Assembly: GCA_016287075.1 (NCBI GenBank)
Contig: JAEEVC010000010.1
Location: forward strand, 1-64,000
Reading direction: 5' to 3'
Length of the DNA: 64,000 bases
From: Bacteroidales bacterium
Lineage (GTDB): Bacteria; Bacteroidota; Bacteroidia; Bacteroidales; UBA932
Shown here: positions 1 to 9,761 of the stretch, one piece after another
Layout of the letters: each line of letters starts with the position of its first letter
How positions within the stretch are numbered: position 1 is the stretch's first letter
Translations under genes and position numbers: made by a program
The notes under the pieces: generated by a model
The model's database searches: none
Told to the model about the DNA's origin: nothing
The model's input: only the letters and a program-made list of their open reading frames with translations

Positions 1-335
1 GCTTTGAACTCAGGCAGGCAATGAAAAAGGAAAAGCACCGTGGGCATTAGATTAGTACACACTTTTTACAAAATCACCGAAAACAATTCCCGGAATCTCG
101 ACTGCGCCGTTTACCCCCAGTGATTGGGGACAATTATGTAAAAACATGTAAAATGACATAAAGATGTGTACTTTGGCGTAAAATCTTCAAGACCTTGAAC
201 CACGCGTGGTTCAAATGTGGTTCAAATACCCCCGAAATGCTCCGAAATAATGGACAAAATTCCAAAATTGATTATGGGTCAATGCGCTGATTTACAATAT
301 AGTTTTTTGGATTAGTACGGGGCTTTACGGTGGAT
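1..335. other. Repeat-rich non-coding DNA next to mnmE, possible end of an integrated element
   Basis: No supported gene lies here, and the stretch is visibly more AT-rich than the coding DNA. It holds a perfect 20-bp palindrome (195-214), a tandem 11-bp repeat GTGGTTCAAAT (206-216 and 217-227), ATGTAAAA twice (136-143, 146-153) with a related GCGTAAAA at 177-184, and a direct repeat GATTAGTAC at 50-58 and 310-318. It directly follows the stop codon of mnmE. Short direct repeats flanking a conserved gene 3' end resemble the arm-type and core sites of a tyrosine-recombinase attachment region. That reading is inference; the rest of any element would lie left of the window. Confidence 0.45.
195..227. 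repeat. 20-bp perfect palindrome plus a third half-site
   Basis: TTGAACCACGCGTGGTTCAA at 195-214 is a perfect palindrome. Its right half continues as GTGGTTCAAAT (206-216), which is repeated exactly in tandem at 217-227, giving three copies of a GTGGTTCAA half-site in 33 bp. This looks like a protein-binding array (recombinase, excisionase or repressor) rather than a terminator, since no T tract follows. Confidence 0.6.
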
Positions 336-1759
336 TTACTTCCCGATGCAGAACTTCGAGAAGATATTCCCGAGGATTTCGTCGGGGGTGATGGAGTGGC
401 CGGTGATGGAGGAGAGGGAGGAAATGGCGGAACGGAGGTCTTCCGCAAGGAGGTCGGTGGGGGCGCTGTGATGGAGGCCGAGGCGGACACGGGAGAGGGA
501 AGCGGCAGTCTGTGTGAGGGCCTCAAAATGACGGAAATTGGTCACGAGGGTTGAATCAACTGCGTCGGAAAGCTGTGGCGAGACGGAGGATATCGCTTTT
601 TTGATCTCGTCGAGCCCTTTCAACTCGGTCAGAGACGATTCAACAACAATATACTTAAAATCAAGAGGTAAAACATAATTGTTAATCATTGTAACAATTT
701 TGTTAGCACCCGTTTTGCCCACCAAATCGACCTTATTGACCACAATCACGACCGACTGATGGGCCGGATCCAGCCGCGAAAGCACAAAGGACAGTTGCTC
801 GGCCAGCGACTTGACAGGAGACGAAGAATCGAGTACCAGGACAACGACATCCGCAGCGGAAATCGCCTTCATCGTACGCTCGATTCCGATGCGCTCGATG
901 GTCTGTTCCGTTTCGTGGATACCGGCCGTATCAATGAAACGGTACATGACCCCGTCAAGCTGGAAACATTCCTCGATGGTATCGCGCGTCGTCCCGGGGA
1001 TATCGGAGACGATGGCCCGGTCATCCCCGAGCAAGGCATTCAGCAGTGTGCTCTTGCCGGCATTCGGGGGACCGACGATGGCGACTGGAATCCCATTCTT
1101 GATGGCATTTCCGGCATGGAAAGAGCCGGCCAGCGACGAGACACGGGCCGATGCGCGCGAAAGCAGATCCCCCAGGCGGGACCGGTCGGCGAACTCGACA
1201 TTCTCTTCGCTGAAATCCAATTCCAACTCAAGCAGGGAAGCCATCTCCAGCAGTTCACTGCGAATCTCCGCCAATTCCTGCGAATACCCCCCTCGCATCT
1301 GATTCATCGCAACCCGGTGAGATGCTGATGTAGTAGATGAAATAACATCCGCAACAGCCTCTGCCTGAGCGAGGTCCATCTTACCGTTCAAGAAAGCCCT
1401 CCGGGTAAATTCACCTGGCTCCGCCATCCGTGCACCGGCAGCGGACAAAAGCGCCATCAACTCAGAAAGGATATACTTCGAAGCATGGCAGGACAGTTCC
1501 ACGGAATCTTCACCCGTATAGGAGTTCGGGGCGCGGAACACCGACACCAAAACCTCGTCCAGCAGGCTCGAATCCGGCTTGTAAACCATTCCGAAATGAA
1601 GCGAGTATCCGCTTGCATCAGAAATGGTTCCGCGCTTTAGTTGAACGATCGAATCAACTATTTGAAAACAGTCAGGACCACTGACCCGCAATATGGAAAT
1701 TGCTCCGGTACCCGGAAGGGTAGCCGGAGCAAAGACGGTATCGCGGTTCCAGTCGGCCA

Positions 1760-1760
<1 letters not shown>
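336..1760 (-). CDS. mnmE: tRNA uridine-5-carboxymethylaminomethyl modification GTPase MnmE
   Basis: The 474-residue protein has the normal full length of MnmE (TrmE/ThdF), the GTPase that works with MnmG to make the 5-carboxymethylaminomethyl group on wobble U34 of tRNAs. The N-terminal tetrahydrofolate-binding domain spans about 1-120. The G domain inserted in the helical domain has G1 GPPNAGKS (230-237), G2 GTTRDT (256-261), G3 DTAG (277-280) and an NKVD G4 motif. The C-terminus ends FCIGK, carrying the catalytic Cys of the C-x-G-K signature. It lies downstream of rho with the junction TAATG (stop and start share one base), so the two are very likely cotranscribed. Its last 18 bases resemble the attachment core used by integrases that target this gene. 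Confidence 0.97.
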
Positions 1761-3679
<1,919 letters not shown>

Positions 3680-3700
3680 AGGAATTTTGCTTGTAAATGG

Positions 3701-3752
3701 CCCGGAAACACCGGGAATGAATCAAAACAGAATGCATCCGGAACCGGAATGC
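3701..3752 (-). promoter_or_regulatory. Hairpins in the rho 5' leader
   Basis: The predicted rho leader is about 75 nt. It contains CCCGG-AAACA-CCGGG (3701-3715) and a second inverted repeat, GCATCC and its complement with one bulged base around GGAACC (3734-3752). Rho genes are often autoregulated through their leaders; whether these hairpins matter is inference. Confidence 0.35.
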
Positions 3753-3756
3753 GTGG

Positions 3757-3788
3757 CAAAGATAAGCATAAAAAACGGGCTGTGCAAG
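3757..3788 (-). promoter_or_regulatory. Predicted promoter of rho-mnmE
   Basis: On the minus strand a -7 element TATCTTTG (3764 down to 3757) fits TAnnTTTG, and CTTG lies 20 bp upstream (3788 to 3785) as the -33 element. The start codon of rho is at 3679. Confidence 0.6.
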
Positions 3789-3806
3789 CGGAAAAACCGG
3801 AAACGG

Positions 3807-6737
3807 TCAATATCCGAGCATATTGTCCATGTAGCTGGAACTCTTCTTGAAACGGAGGAGATCCGCCAGCGCAGCAGCATTCGCAGCGATGCGGAAACTG
3901 TAGGACTGCCAGTTGCCGGTCGGCACCCAGGAGACGGAGATGTTGAAGCAGTGCAGGTCGTAGGTCGCACTGATCTGCGTCGTGGTCAGTTTCATCGCCA
4001 TGACATCGAATCCGGATGTCATCTGGATGTTCATCCGCGGCGTGAGTTTGACATTGCCGCTGAATTGCACGGTCTGGGTGAATCGGTTGTTCGTAACCAG
4101 CTGATTGTTCGTAAACTGATAGTTCCTGCTGTAATTGAAGGAATAGCTCAGGTTGAAGGACCAGGGCACATTCGGATTCATGTAGTAGAGATATCCGCCC
4201 GGAATGTATTCCCCGGTGATCGGATGGTAATAGATCCGCTTGTAGGCATCGGCGGCGGACCCGCCGCTACTGCCGCCGGCACCGGCACCGGAAGCGTCGC
4301 CGCCGGCCGTCTTCCCGCCGTCATTCCCCTCGATGGCACCCTTCCCGTTCATGGAGTAGGAGAGGGAAACGCTCGCGTTCGTCAACCGGAGCGGATGGGC
4401 CCAACCCTCCTTCACGATGTTGAACGTGTTGATCTTCTTGCCGCGTTCGTCGATTGCATAAGGGTCGAAATTCGCATTGGCGTTGAGCCCCAGCTTGCCG
4501 AAGACCGAAGTGGACATCGACACGCCGATATTGCTCATTTTCAAGGAGTCGGCAAGGAAATTATAGCTCCCGTTCAGGTTCAGCTGATCGATAATCTTGA
4601 TCTTTTTCGAACCGGTGCCGGTCGTATCCCGGATATCGCGGACCTTCGCCTCGAGGTTGTTGCCGAGCGAGAAGCTCAGGCCGGCGGTCTTTCCCTTGCC
4701 GGGAGCGGAAGAGGAATTGTGGGTGGATAGGGAGTAAATGTTGTAATCCGAGGCTTCATGGAAACGGCCGTCCTTGTCATAATAGGCGTCCAGCGTCCTC
4801 CAGCCGTTGAACGACGTCCCCTGTTCCGGCCGGAAATTGGCGGACATGGAAGGGGTGATGACATGGCGCAGCGCCTGGACCCGGCGGTGCTTGCCGAAAT
4901 TGTACATGCCGTAGATCCGCGTATTCATGGAGATGCTCCCCGAATACGTATGGGTCATGCCGAAATGGTTGAACGCCTCACCCTGTTCCGTAATGACCTC
5001 CATCGCCTGCACGGGAGCCCCTCCCGGGTCCTCTGAAGGCACGACCATGACCGGATTGCCCGCTTCGTCGACGACCCCCCGCAGGTATCTCTTGCCGCTG
5101 CTGAACAGCCAGTTCATGCCATAACTGACGCTCGGCGTGAAATTCAGGTAATTCAGGAGGGAGAAGTTCGGCAGGCCGATCTGGAAATTGTGGTTCATGC
5201 CGTTGGTCATCTTGTTGAGCAGCTTGGCCGGCACGTCCGCGAACGCCTTGGTCGGCAGCCCCGTCGCGGGATCGATGACGACGCTTCCGTCGGCATTGTA
5301 AACATACTCCTGCAACTCGCTCATCTTGAAGTTGACCCGGTTCTGGAACGCTGTGTTGTACCCCAGGGAAATCTTCTCGTAGAAACGTTCCTTCCCGACC
5401 CGGTTCTGCCGCTTGAAGGGGTAGAAACGGTTGACGGACAGGGAGATGTTCGGCAGGGTGAAGGAGTAGCTGGAGTCGCGGGAGTTCTGGTTGTGGAGGG
5501 CATTGACGGACAGGTTGACCTTGCCGTTCCAGTTCCGCGAATAGGAGATGGAGGAGGAGATCTGGTTCTGCAGCGCCTCGGTCACCGAGCGGGAATTGTA
5601 CCGGCTGTTCGAAGGGCTGGAGAAATTCACCGAAGCGGTGAAGCTGGTCCCCGGATGCGCCTTGGAGTCCTGCGAATGGGACCATTTCAGGCCGAAGTTC
5701 CGGGACTGGAAGAAATCGGTGCTGCCGCGTTCACCCGTCTGGTCGTTGGAGTAGGTGAAGCCGAAGGTGCCGTTGAACTTGTAGTTCACCCGGTACCGGG
5801 AGTTGATGTCCACGCTCCACGAGCCGAGCGTATAAAGGTCACCGGTCAAGGAAAGGTCGAAATAGTCGCCGATGACGAAATACATGCCCATGTCCCGGAA
5901 ATAGAAACCGCGGGCATTCTCCTCGCCGAAGGTCGGCATCAGGAATCCCGTCGCCCGCTGCGGTTTCTTGGGAATGAAGCCGAAGGGGATGCCGATGGGG
6001 AAGGGGACGTCTTCGAAGGTCGGCCAGGCGGGCCCGAAGACCGTCTTCTGGGTCGGCCGGGTAATGACCTTCGCATTATAAAGGTTCAGGTAATAATGCG
6101 GGTGTTCCAGGTCGCAGACGGTATACATGCCGTGCATGATGCTGATCGACCGGTCGGCCGCCATGTTGATGTCCTTGCCCTGCAGGATGCCGTCATCCTC
6201 CTGCGTGATCATGTTCTTGATGACGGCCTTCTGGTTGTTGAAATTGTACCGGAGCTCCTCCATCTTGTAGGTCTTCCCGTCCTGGGACATCTCCGGCCGG
6301 CCTTTCCAGTCCTGCGTCACCGGATCGAACGTGCCTTTCGCATAGACGATGCCGGTGTTCATGTCGTATTCCATGTAGTCGGCGGTCAGTTTCATGTTCT
6401 GGTAACTGACCGTGACATCACCATAATAATATATGATCCGCTGTCCGTTCGAGAAGACTTCGACGACCGAATCCTTGGCCGTGGAGAAGGCGGGGCGCTC
6501 GAGGGAGCTCTTCCCGAGGAGCTCCAGCGAATCCCGCCGCGCAATCGAATCGGCCCGGTGGACGGAATCCCGGTAGGCGATCACCGAGTCGGGCAGGGCG
6601 GCCACGACGCTGGTGTCGATCGGCTGGATTTCCACGCGGTTACGCCTCCCAAAAAGCCCGCGCCGCTGTGCCGAAGCCACGTCGGTCAGCAGCAGGACGG
6701 CCAGGAGCGCCACCAGGTATTTCCAGTATTTCTTCAC
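3807..6737 (-). CDS. LptD-like outer-membrane lipopolysaccharide assembly barrel
   Basis: The predicted product has 976 residues if it begins at the GTG at 6737, which places a signal peptide (KKYWKYLVALLAVLLL, then DVASAQ) right at the N-terminus. A longer in-frame reading to 6908 would put 57 non-secretory residues in front and run through the divergent promoter and the next gene, so it is rejected. An OstA-like periplasmic segment follows (residues about 80-220, e.g. LTADYMEYDMNTGIVYAKG), then a long region of alternating strands rich in Tyr, Asn, Ser and Phe typical of a large beta-barrel. This matches the Bacteroidota family annotated as putative LptD, which places LPS in the outer membrane. 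A Gly/Ala/Ser-rich loop is encoded near 4255-4320. It is transcribed away from the amidase gene. Confidence 0.8.
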   Translation of the reverse strand: MKKYWKYLVALLAVLLLTDVASAQRRGLFGRRNRVEIQPIDTSVVAALPDSVIAYRDSVHRADSIARRDSLELLGKSSLERPAFSTAKDSVVEVFSNGQRIIYYYGDVTVSYQNMKLTADYMEYDMNTGIVYAKGTFDPVTQDWKGRPEMSQDGKTYKMEELRYNFNNQKAVIKNMITQEDDGILQGKDINMAADRSISIMHGMYTVCDLEHPHYYLNLYNAKVITRPTQKTVFGPAWPTFEDVPFPIGIPFGFIPKKPQRATGFLMPTFGEENARGFYFRDMGMYFVIGDYFDLSLTGDLYTLGSWSVDINSRYRVNYKFNGTFGFTYSNDQTGERGSTDFFQSRNFGLKWSHSQDSKAHPGTSFTASVNFSSPSNSRYNSRSVTEALQNQISSSISYSRNWNGKVNLSVNALHNQNSRDSSYSFTLPNISLSVNRFYPFKRQNRVGKERFYEKISLGYNTAFQNRVNFKMSELQEYVYNADGSVVIDPATGLPTKAFADVPAKLLNKMTNGMNHNFQIGLPNFSLLNYLNFTPSVSYGMNWLFSSGKRYLRGVVDEAGNPVMVVPSEDPGGAPVQAMEVITEQGEAFNHFGMTHTYSGSISMNTRIYGMYNFGKHRRVQALRHVITPSMSANFRPEQGTSFNGWRTLDAYYDKDGRFHEASDYNIYSLSTHNSSSAPGKGKTAGLSFSLGNNLEAKVRDIRDTTGTGSKKIKIIDQLNLNGSYNFLADSLKMSNIGVSMSTSVFGKLGLNANANFDPYAIDERGKKINTFNIVKEGWAHPLRLTNASVSLSYSMNGKGAIEGNDGGKTAGGDASGAGAGGSSGGSAADAYKRIYYHPITGEYIPGGYLYYMNPNVPWSFNLSYSFNYSRNYQFTNNQLVTNNRFTQTVQFSGNVKLTPRMNIQMTSGFDVMAMKLTTTQISATYDLHCFNISVSWVPTGNWQSYSFRIAANAAALADLLRFKKSSSYMDNMLGY

Positions 6738-6778
6738 GCCTTTTATCGCGTCGGGAAGGTCTATTCCAATAAAATTGC

Positions 6779-6786
6779 TAAATTTG
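6779..6786 (+). promoter_or_regulatory. Possible -7 element for the amidase gene
   Basis: TAAATTTG fits TAnnTTTG and lies 49 bp before the amidase start. No convincing -33 element was seen at the right spacing. Confidence 0.35.
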
Positions 6787-6793
6787 CAAAGTA

Positions 6794-6824
6794 CAAAAGT
6801 ACGACTAATTTCAAAGATTTCAAA
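6794..6824 (-). promoter_or_regulatory. Promoter of the LptD-like gene
   Basis: On the minus strand TTTG (6824 to 6821) is followed after exactly 19 bp by TACTTTTG (6801 to 6794), a full match to the Bacteroidota promoter. It lies 57 bp upstream of the proposed GTG start and therefore supports that start over the longer reading. Confidence 0.7.
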
Positions 6825-6835
6825 AAGGAAACCTG

Positions 6836-7978
6836 ATGAAACCGCATCTTCCGTCCATTGCCGCGGCTTTTGCCGGCCTGCTTTCCCTAGCAACTCCCGT
6901 GCCTGCACAGGCGCAGGAGAATGCCGTCCGGGTCCTTACCGTCGTCATCGATCCCGGTCACGGCGGCCATGATGCCGGATGCATCAGCCGGGACAAGAAA
7001 ACCTACGAGAAGACCATCGCACTGGACATCGCGGACCGGCTCGCCGGGAAAATCCGCAAGGCGCACCCGGACGTCAAGGCCCTGATGACCCGCTCCGACG
7101 ACCGGTACATCCCGCTGGACGAGCGGGCCGGCTTCGCCAACAACCACGATGCGGACCTGTTCATCTCCGTCCATATCAACGCCCAGGACGGCGGGACCAG
7201 CGCCCACGGCTATTCCATCCACTGCCTCGGCCAGTCCAGCAGGAAAGGGAACGACCTGTTCAGCAAGAACCTGGAGCTTTGCAAGCGGGAAAACTCCGTC
7301 ATCCTGCTCGAAGACGACTATACCACCAAATACCAGGGATTCGACCCGAATGACCCCCAGTCCTACATCCTCTTCAACCTCATCCAGAACTCCAACCTGG
7401 AGCGGAGCCTGACCTTTGCCGGGGAAGTGGACGCCGCAATGCGAGAAGAAAGCAGCATCACCTACAGCAGGGGAGTCTCCCAGGACCCGTTCCTCGTGCT
7501 CTGGCGGACCACCATGCCGGCCGTGCTGGTCGAATGCGGCTTCATGTCCAATCCCTCCGACCTCGCGACGCTCCGGACGCCCGAAGGCCGCGACGCGATC
7601 GCGCAGGCGGTTGCCGATGCCTTTACAAACTATAAAAAGAAGTATGACGGGGTAGCCGTCAGGAAGGAAGAAACCGCCGCCACCGGCACGGCAGATGCAC
7701 CGGCAACCACCCCGGCTCCCGCCCCGGAAACGGTCCGGAAAGACGGCGTCCTGTACGGGACACAGGTCCTGGCTACCGGAAAGACGATGTCGCCCAAGGA
7801 TCCCTTCTTCGCCGGCTATGTCCCGGTCGAGATCAAGGGGACCCGGCTCAACAAATATGTCATCGGCCACAGTACCGACGAGGCGGAAGCCCGCCGGCTC
7901 AACAGGGAAATCAGAAAAAAATTCGAGGATTCCTTCCTGGTCCGGATCGAGGGAGACAGCGTCACGCGCATTCAGTGA
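6836..7978 (+). CDS. N-acetylmuramoyl-L-alanine amidase (Amidase_3) with C-terminal SPOR-like region
   Basis: The 380-residue secreted zinc hydrolase cleaves the amide bond between MurNAc and the stem peptide and acts in cell separation or wall turnover. An N-terminal signal peptide ends near PAQAQ (residues 23-27). The catalytic domain covers about 34-255 with zinc ligands H42 (IDPGHGG), E58 and H113 (SVHINAQ), and catalytic E233 in LVECGFMSN. A Pro/Ala/Thr-rich linker leads to a C-terminal region (about 300-380) that looks like a SPOR-type peptidoglycan-binding fold. AAAGGAAA precedes the ATG. It is transcribed divergently from the LptD-like gene. Confidence 0.93.
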   Translation: MKPHLPSIAAAFAGLLSLATPVPAQAQENAVRVLTVVIDPGHGGHDAGCISRDKKTYEKTIALDIADRLAGKIRKAHPDVKALMTRSDDRYIPLDERAGFANNHDADLFISVHINAQDGGTSAHGYSIHCLGQSSRKGNDLFSKNLELCKRENSVILLEDDYTTKYQGFDPNDPQSYILFNLIQNSNLERSLTFAGEVDAAMREESSITYSRGVSQDPFLVLWRTTMPAVLVECGFMSNPSDLATLRTPEGRDAIAQAVADAFTNYKKKYDGVAVRKEETAATGTADAPATTPAPAPETVRKDGVLYGTQVLATGKTMSPKDPFFAGYVPVEIKGTRLNKYVIGHSTDEAEARRLNREIRKKFEDSFLVRIEGDSVTRIQ

Positions 7979-8266
7979 TTTTTCCTCTTTCCAATACGCT
8001 GAAAAGCATAAAAAACGCAATTTTGCTATTTTATAATTGTTCAAAATTGGAAATATTATTCCCTGCCCGTTATTTCCGAAATTGGAAATATAAATCATTG
8101 GTAATCAATGGATTATAAAGGCCGATATTTGCCCAGTCCGGAGGGGATGGGATGTAAAAAAAAATAATTTTGCAATAGTTTTTTTATTTTTTTATCATCT
8201 TTTTTTCCTCCAACTTTGTAAAACCAAAGAGGGCCATTCCATCAGGAGTGGACAACCCGATTCCAG
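7979..8266. other. AT-rich upstream region of dnaA with a 13-bp direct repeat
   Basis: The 288-bp gap contains AAATTGGAAATAT twice (8044-8056 and 8079-8091, 35-bp period), an imperfect palindrome around ATTGGTAATCAAT (near 8097-8109), and long A and T runs at 8155-8207. I saw no classical TTATCCACA DnaA boxes, so a replication origin is not claimed. Confidence 0.5.
8165..8172 (+). promoter_or_regulatory. Possible -7 element for dnaA
   Basis: TAATTTTG fits TAnnTTTG and lies 94 bp before the dnaA ATG. No good -33 partner is visible, so this is tentative. Confidence 0.35.
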
Positions 8267-9694
8267 ATGAACGAACAGGACCGACACATAGCCGTTTGGA
8301 ACAACTGTCTGCAGATCATTGTGAGCAACATTGACCGGCAGCAGTTCGATACATGGTTCAAGCCGATCCGCCCCGTCTCCCTCGTCGAGTCCACCCTGAC
8401 CGTGGAGGTCCCCTCCGATTTCTTCCGCGAATACCTGGAGGGAGCGTACCTCCATCTGCTGAAGAGCGCACTCAAGCGGGCCATCGGCGCCGATGCCAAA
8501 CTGGTCTATATGGTCCGTCCGGTCCGCAGCGAGCAGGCCATGGTCTATCCGGCCGCCGCCACCACGAACCCGGTCAACCCGACCGTTTCCATCAGCACCT
8601 ATCATCCCTCCGGAAATCCCGGCCCCTTCGTCTTCCCCGGCATCCAGCGCGTCCAGATCAACCCGCGCCTCAAGGCGGAGTACTGCTTCGAAAACCTGGT
8701 CGAAGGCGAGTGCAACAAGATGGGGATCACGGCAGGGGAGAGCATCTCCAAGGCGCCCGGCAAGACCCCGTTCAATCCGCTCTTCCTCTTCGGCGGACCC
8801 GGCCTCGGCAAGACCCATCTCTCCCAGGCCATCGGCATCGCCGTCAAACAGCGCTATCCCGAACTCGTCGTCCTGTACGTGACCGGCAACGAATTCAAGA
8901 CCCAGTACATGGATGCGGCGATGGGCGGCAAGCTGACGGATTTCATGGCCTATTACATGCGCATGGACGTGCTGATTGTCGATGACATCCAGGGCCTGCT
9001 CGGACAGGGCTCCCAGAATGCCTTCTTCAACGTGTTCAACCACCTGCACCAGTCCGGGAAGCAATTGATATTCACCTCCGACCGCGCTCCGGTGGACCTG
9101 AAGAATTTCGAAGAGCGTCTGCTGTCCCGCTTCAAGTGGGGCCTCTCCGTCGAGCTTTCACGGCCGGATTTCGCCACGCGCCTCTCCATGCTCAAGTCGC
9201 GCAGTTTCCGCGAGGGCGTCCGTATCAGCGACGAGGTGCTGACCTTCCTCGCCACGCGGATCAAATCGAATTTCCGGGAACTGGAGGGGGCCCTCATCTC
9301 CCTGGCCGCCTACGCCACGCTGGCCCACCGCGAGATCTCGATCGAACTGGCGGAAAAGGTCACGGGCCAGATCGTCTGCGACGAACCCGGCGACATTTCC
9401 ATCGACCGGATCCTCTCCACGGTCTGTGACTATTTCAACATCACGCGCGAGGACATGCTCTCCAAGAGCCGGAAGCGTCCCATCGTCCAGGCCCGCCAGA
9501 TCGCCATGTATGAATGCCGCAACCTCATCGCGAACTGCTCACTGTCGACCATCGGCGCCGAACTCGGCGGCAAGGACCACGCCACCGTCCTCCACGCCTG
9601 CACGACGGTCCAGGACCTGATGACGACCGACAAGGCCTTCCGCCAGTACATCGGCGACATCGAGGAAATGCTCCTCGCGACCGTCGCCCGGTAG
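8267..9694 (+). CDS. dnaA: Chromosomal replication initiator DnaA
   Basis: The 475-residue protein has all four DnaA domains. Domain I is at about 1-85, a variable linker at 86-135, the AAA+ ATPase domain starts near 136 with Walker A GGPGLGKT (176-183) and a VDDIQ Walker B-type motif near 238, and the C-terminal DNA-binding domain carries the DnaA signature GGKDHATVLHA (the usual Arg of GGRDH is Lys). It unwinds the origin and regulates replication initiation. It stands alone between the amidase and pepD, and a weak hairpin follows its stop. Confidence 0.97.
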   Translation: MNEQDRHIAVWNNCLQIIVSNIDRQQFDTWFKPIRPVSLVESTLTVEVPSDFFREYLEGAYLHLLKSALKRAIGADAKLVYMVRPVRSEQAMVYPAAATTNPVNPTVSISTYHPSGNPGPFVFPGIQRVQINPRLKAEYCFENLVEGECNKMGITAGESISKAPGKTPFNPLFLFGGPGLGKTHLSQAIGIAVKQRYPELVVLYVTGNEFKTQYMDAAMGGKLTDFMAYYMRMDVLIVDDIQGLLGQGSQNAFFNVFNHLHQSGKQLIFTSDRAPVDLKNFEERLLSRFKWGLSVELSRPDFATRLSMLKSRSFREGVRISDEVLTFLATRIKSNFRELEGALISLAAYATLAHREISIELAEKVTGQIVCDEPGDISIDRILSTVCDYFNITREDMLSKSRKRPIVQARQIAMYECRNLIANCSLSTIGAELGGKDHATVLHACTTVQDLMTTDKAFRQYIGDIEEMLLATVAR

Positions 9695-9720
9695 AATCCC
9701 CGGCGGGATTTCCGCTTTTC
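9695..9720 (+). terminator. Weak hairpin after dnaA
   Basis: AATCCC (9695-9700), loop CGGC, GGGATT (9705-9710), followed by a partly T-rich stretch (9717-9728). The stem is only 6 bp. Confidence 0.35.
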
Positions 9721-9740
9721 ACTTTTTATCGCTATATTTG
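9709..9740 (+). promoter_or_regulatory. Predicted promoter of pepD
   Basis: TATATTTG (9733-9740) fits the -7 element, with TTTC about 20 bp upstream. The ATG of pepD follows 21 bp later. Confidence 0.5.
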
Positions 9741-9761
9741 TGTCCATAGAAACACCGAAAA

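Noticed and set aside
1..47. A possible start of an integrase reading leftwards on the minus strand (ATG at 47)
   Set aside because: Only about 15 codons are visible (beginning MPTVLFLFHCLPEFK), which do not resemble typical Bacteroidota tyrosine recombinase starts. Too little sequence to call a gene.
6738..6908. N-terminal extension of the LptD-like protein to 6908
   Set aside because: It would place 57 residues before the signal peptide and overlap the consensus promoter and the divergent amidase gene. The GTG at 6737 fits better.
7979..8266. Replication origin upstream of dnaA
   Set aside because: No classical DnaA boxes were seen. AT-richness and one direct repeat are not enough; a skew plot is needed.
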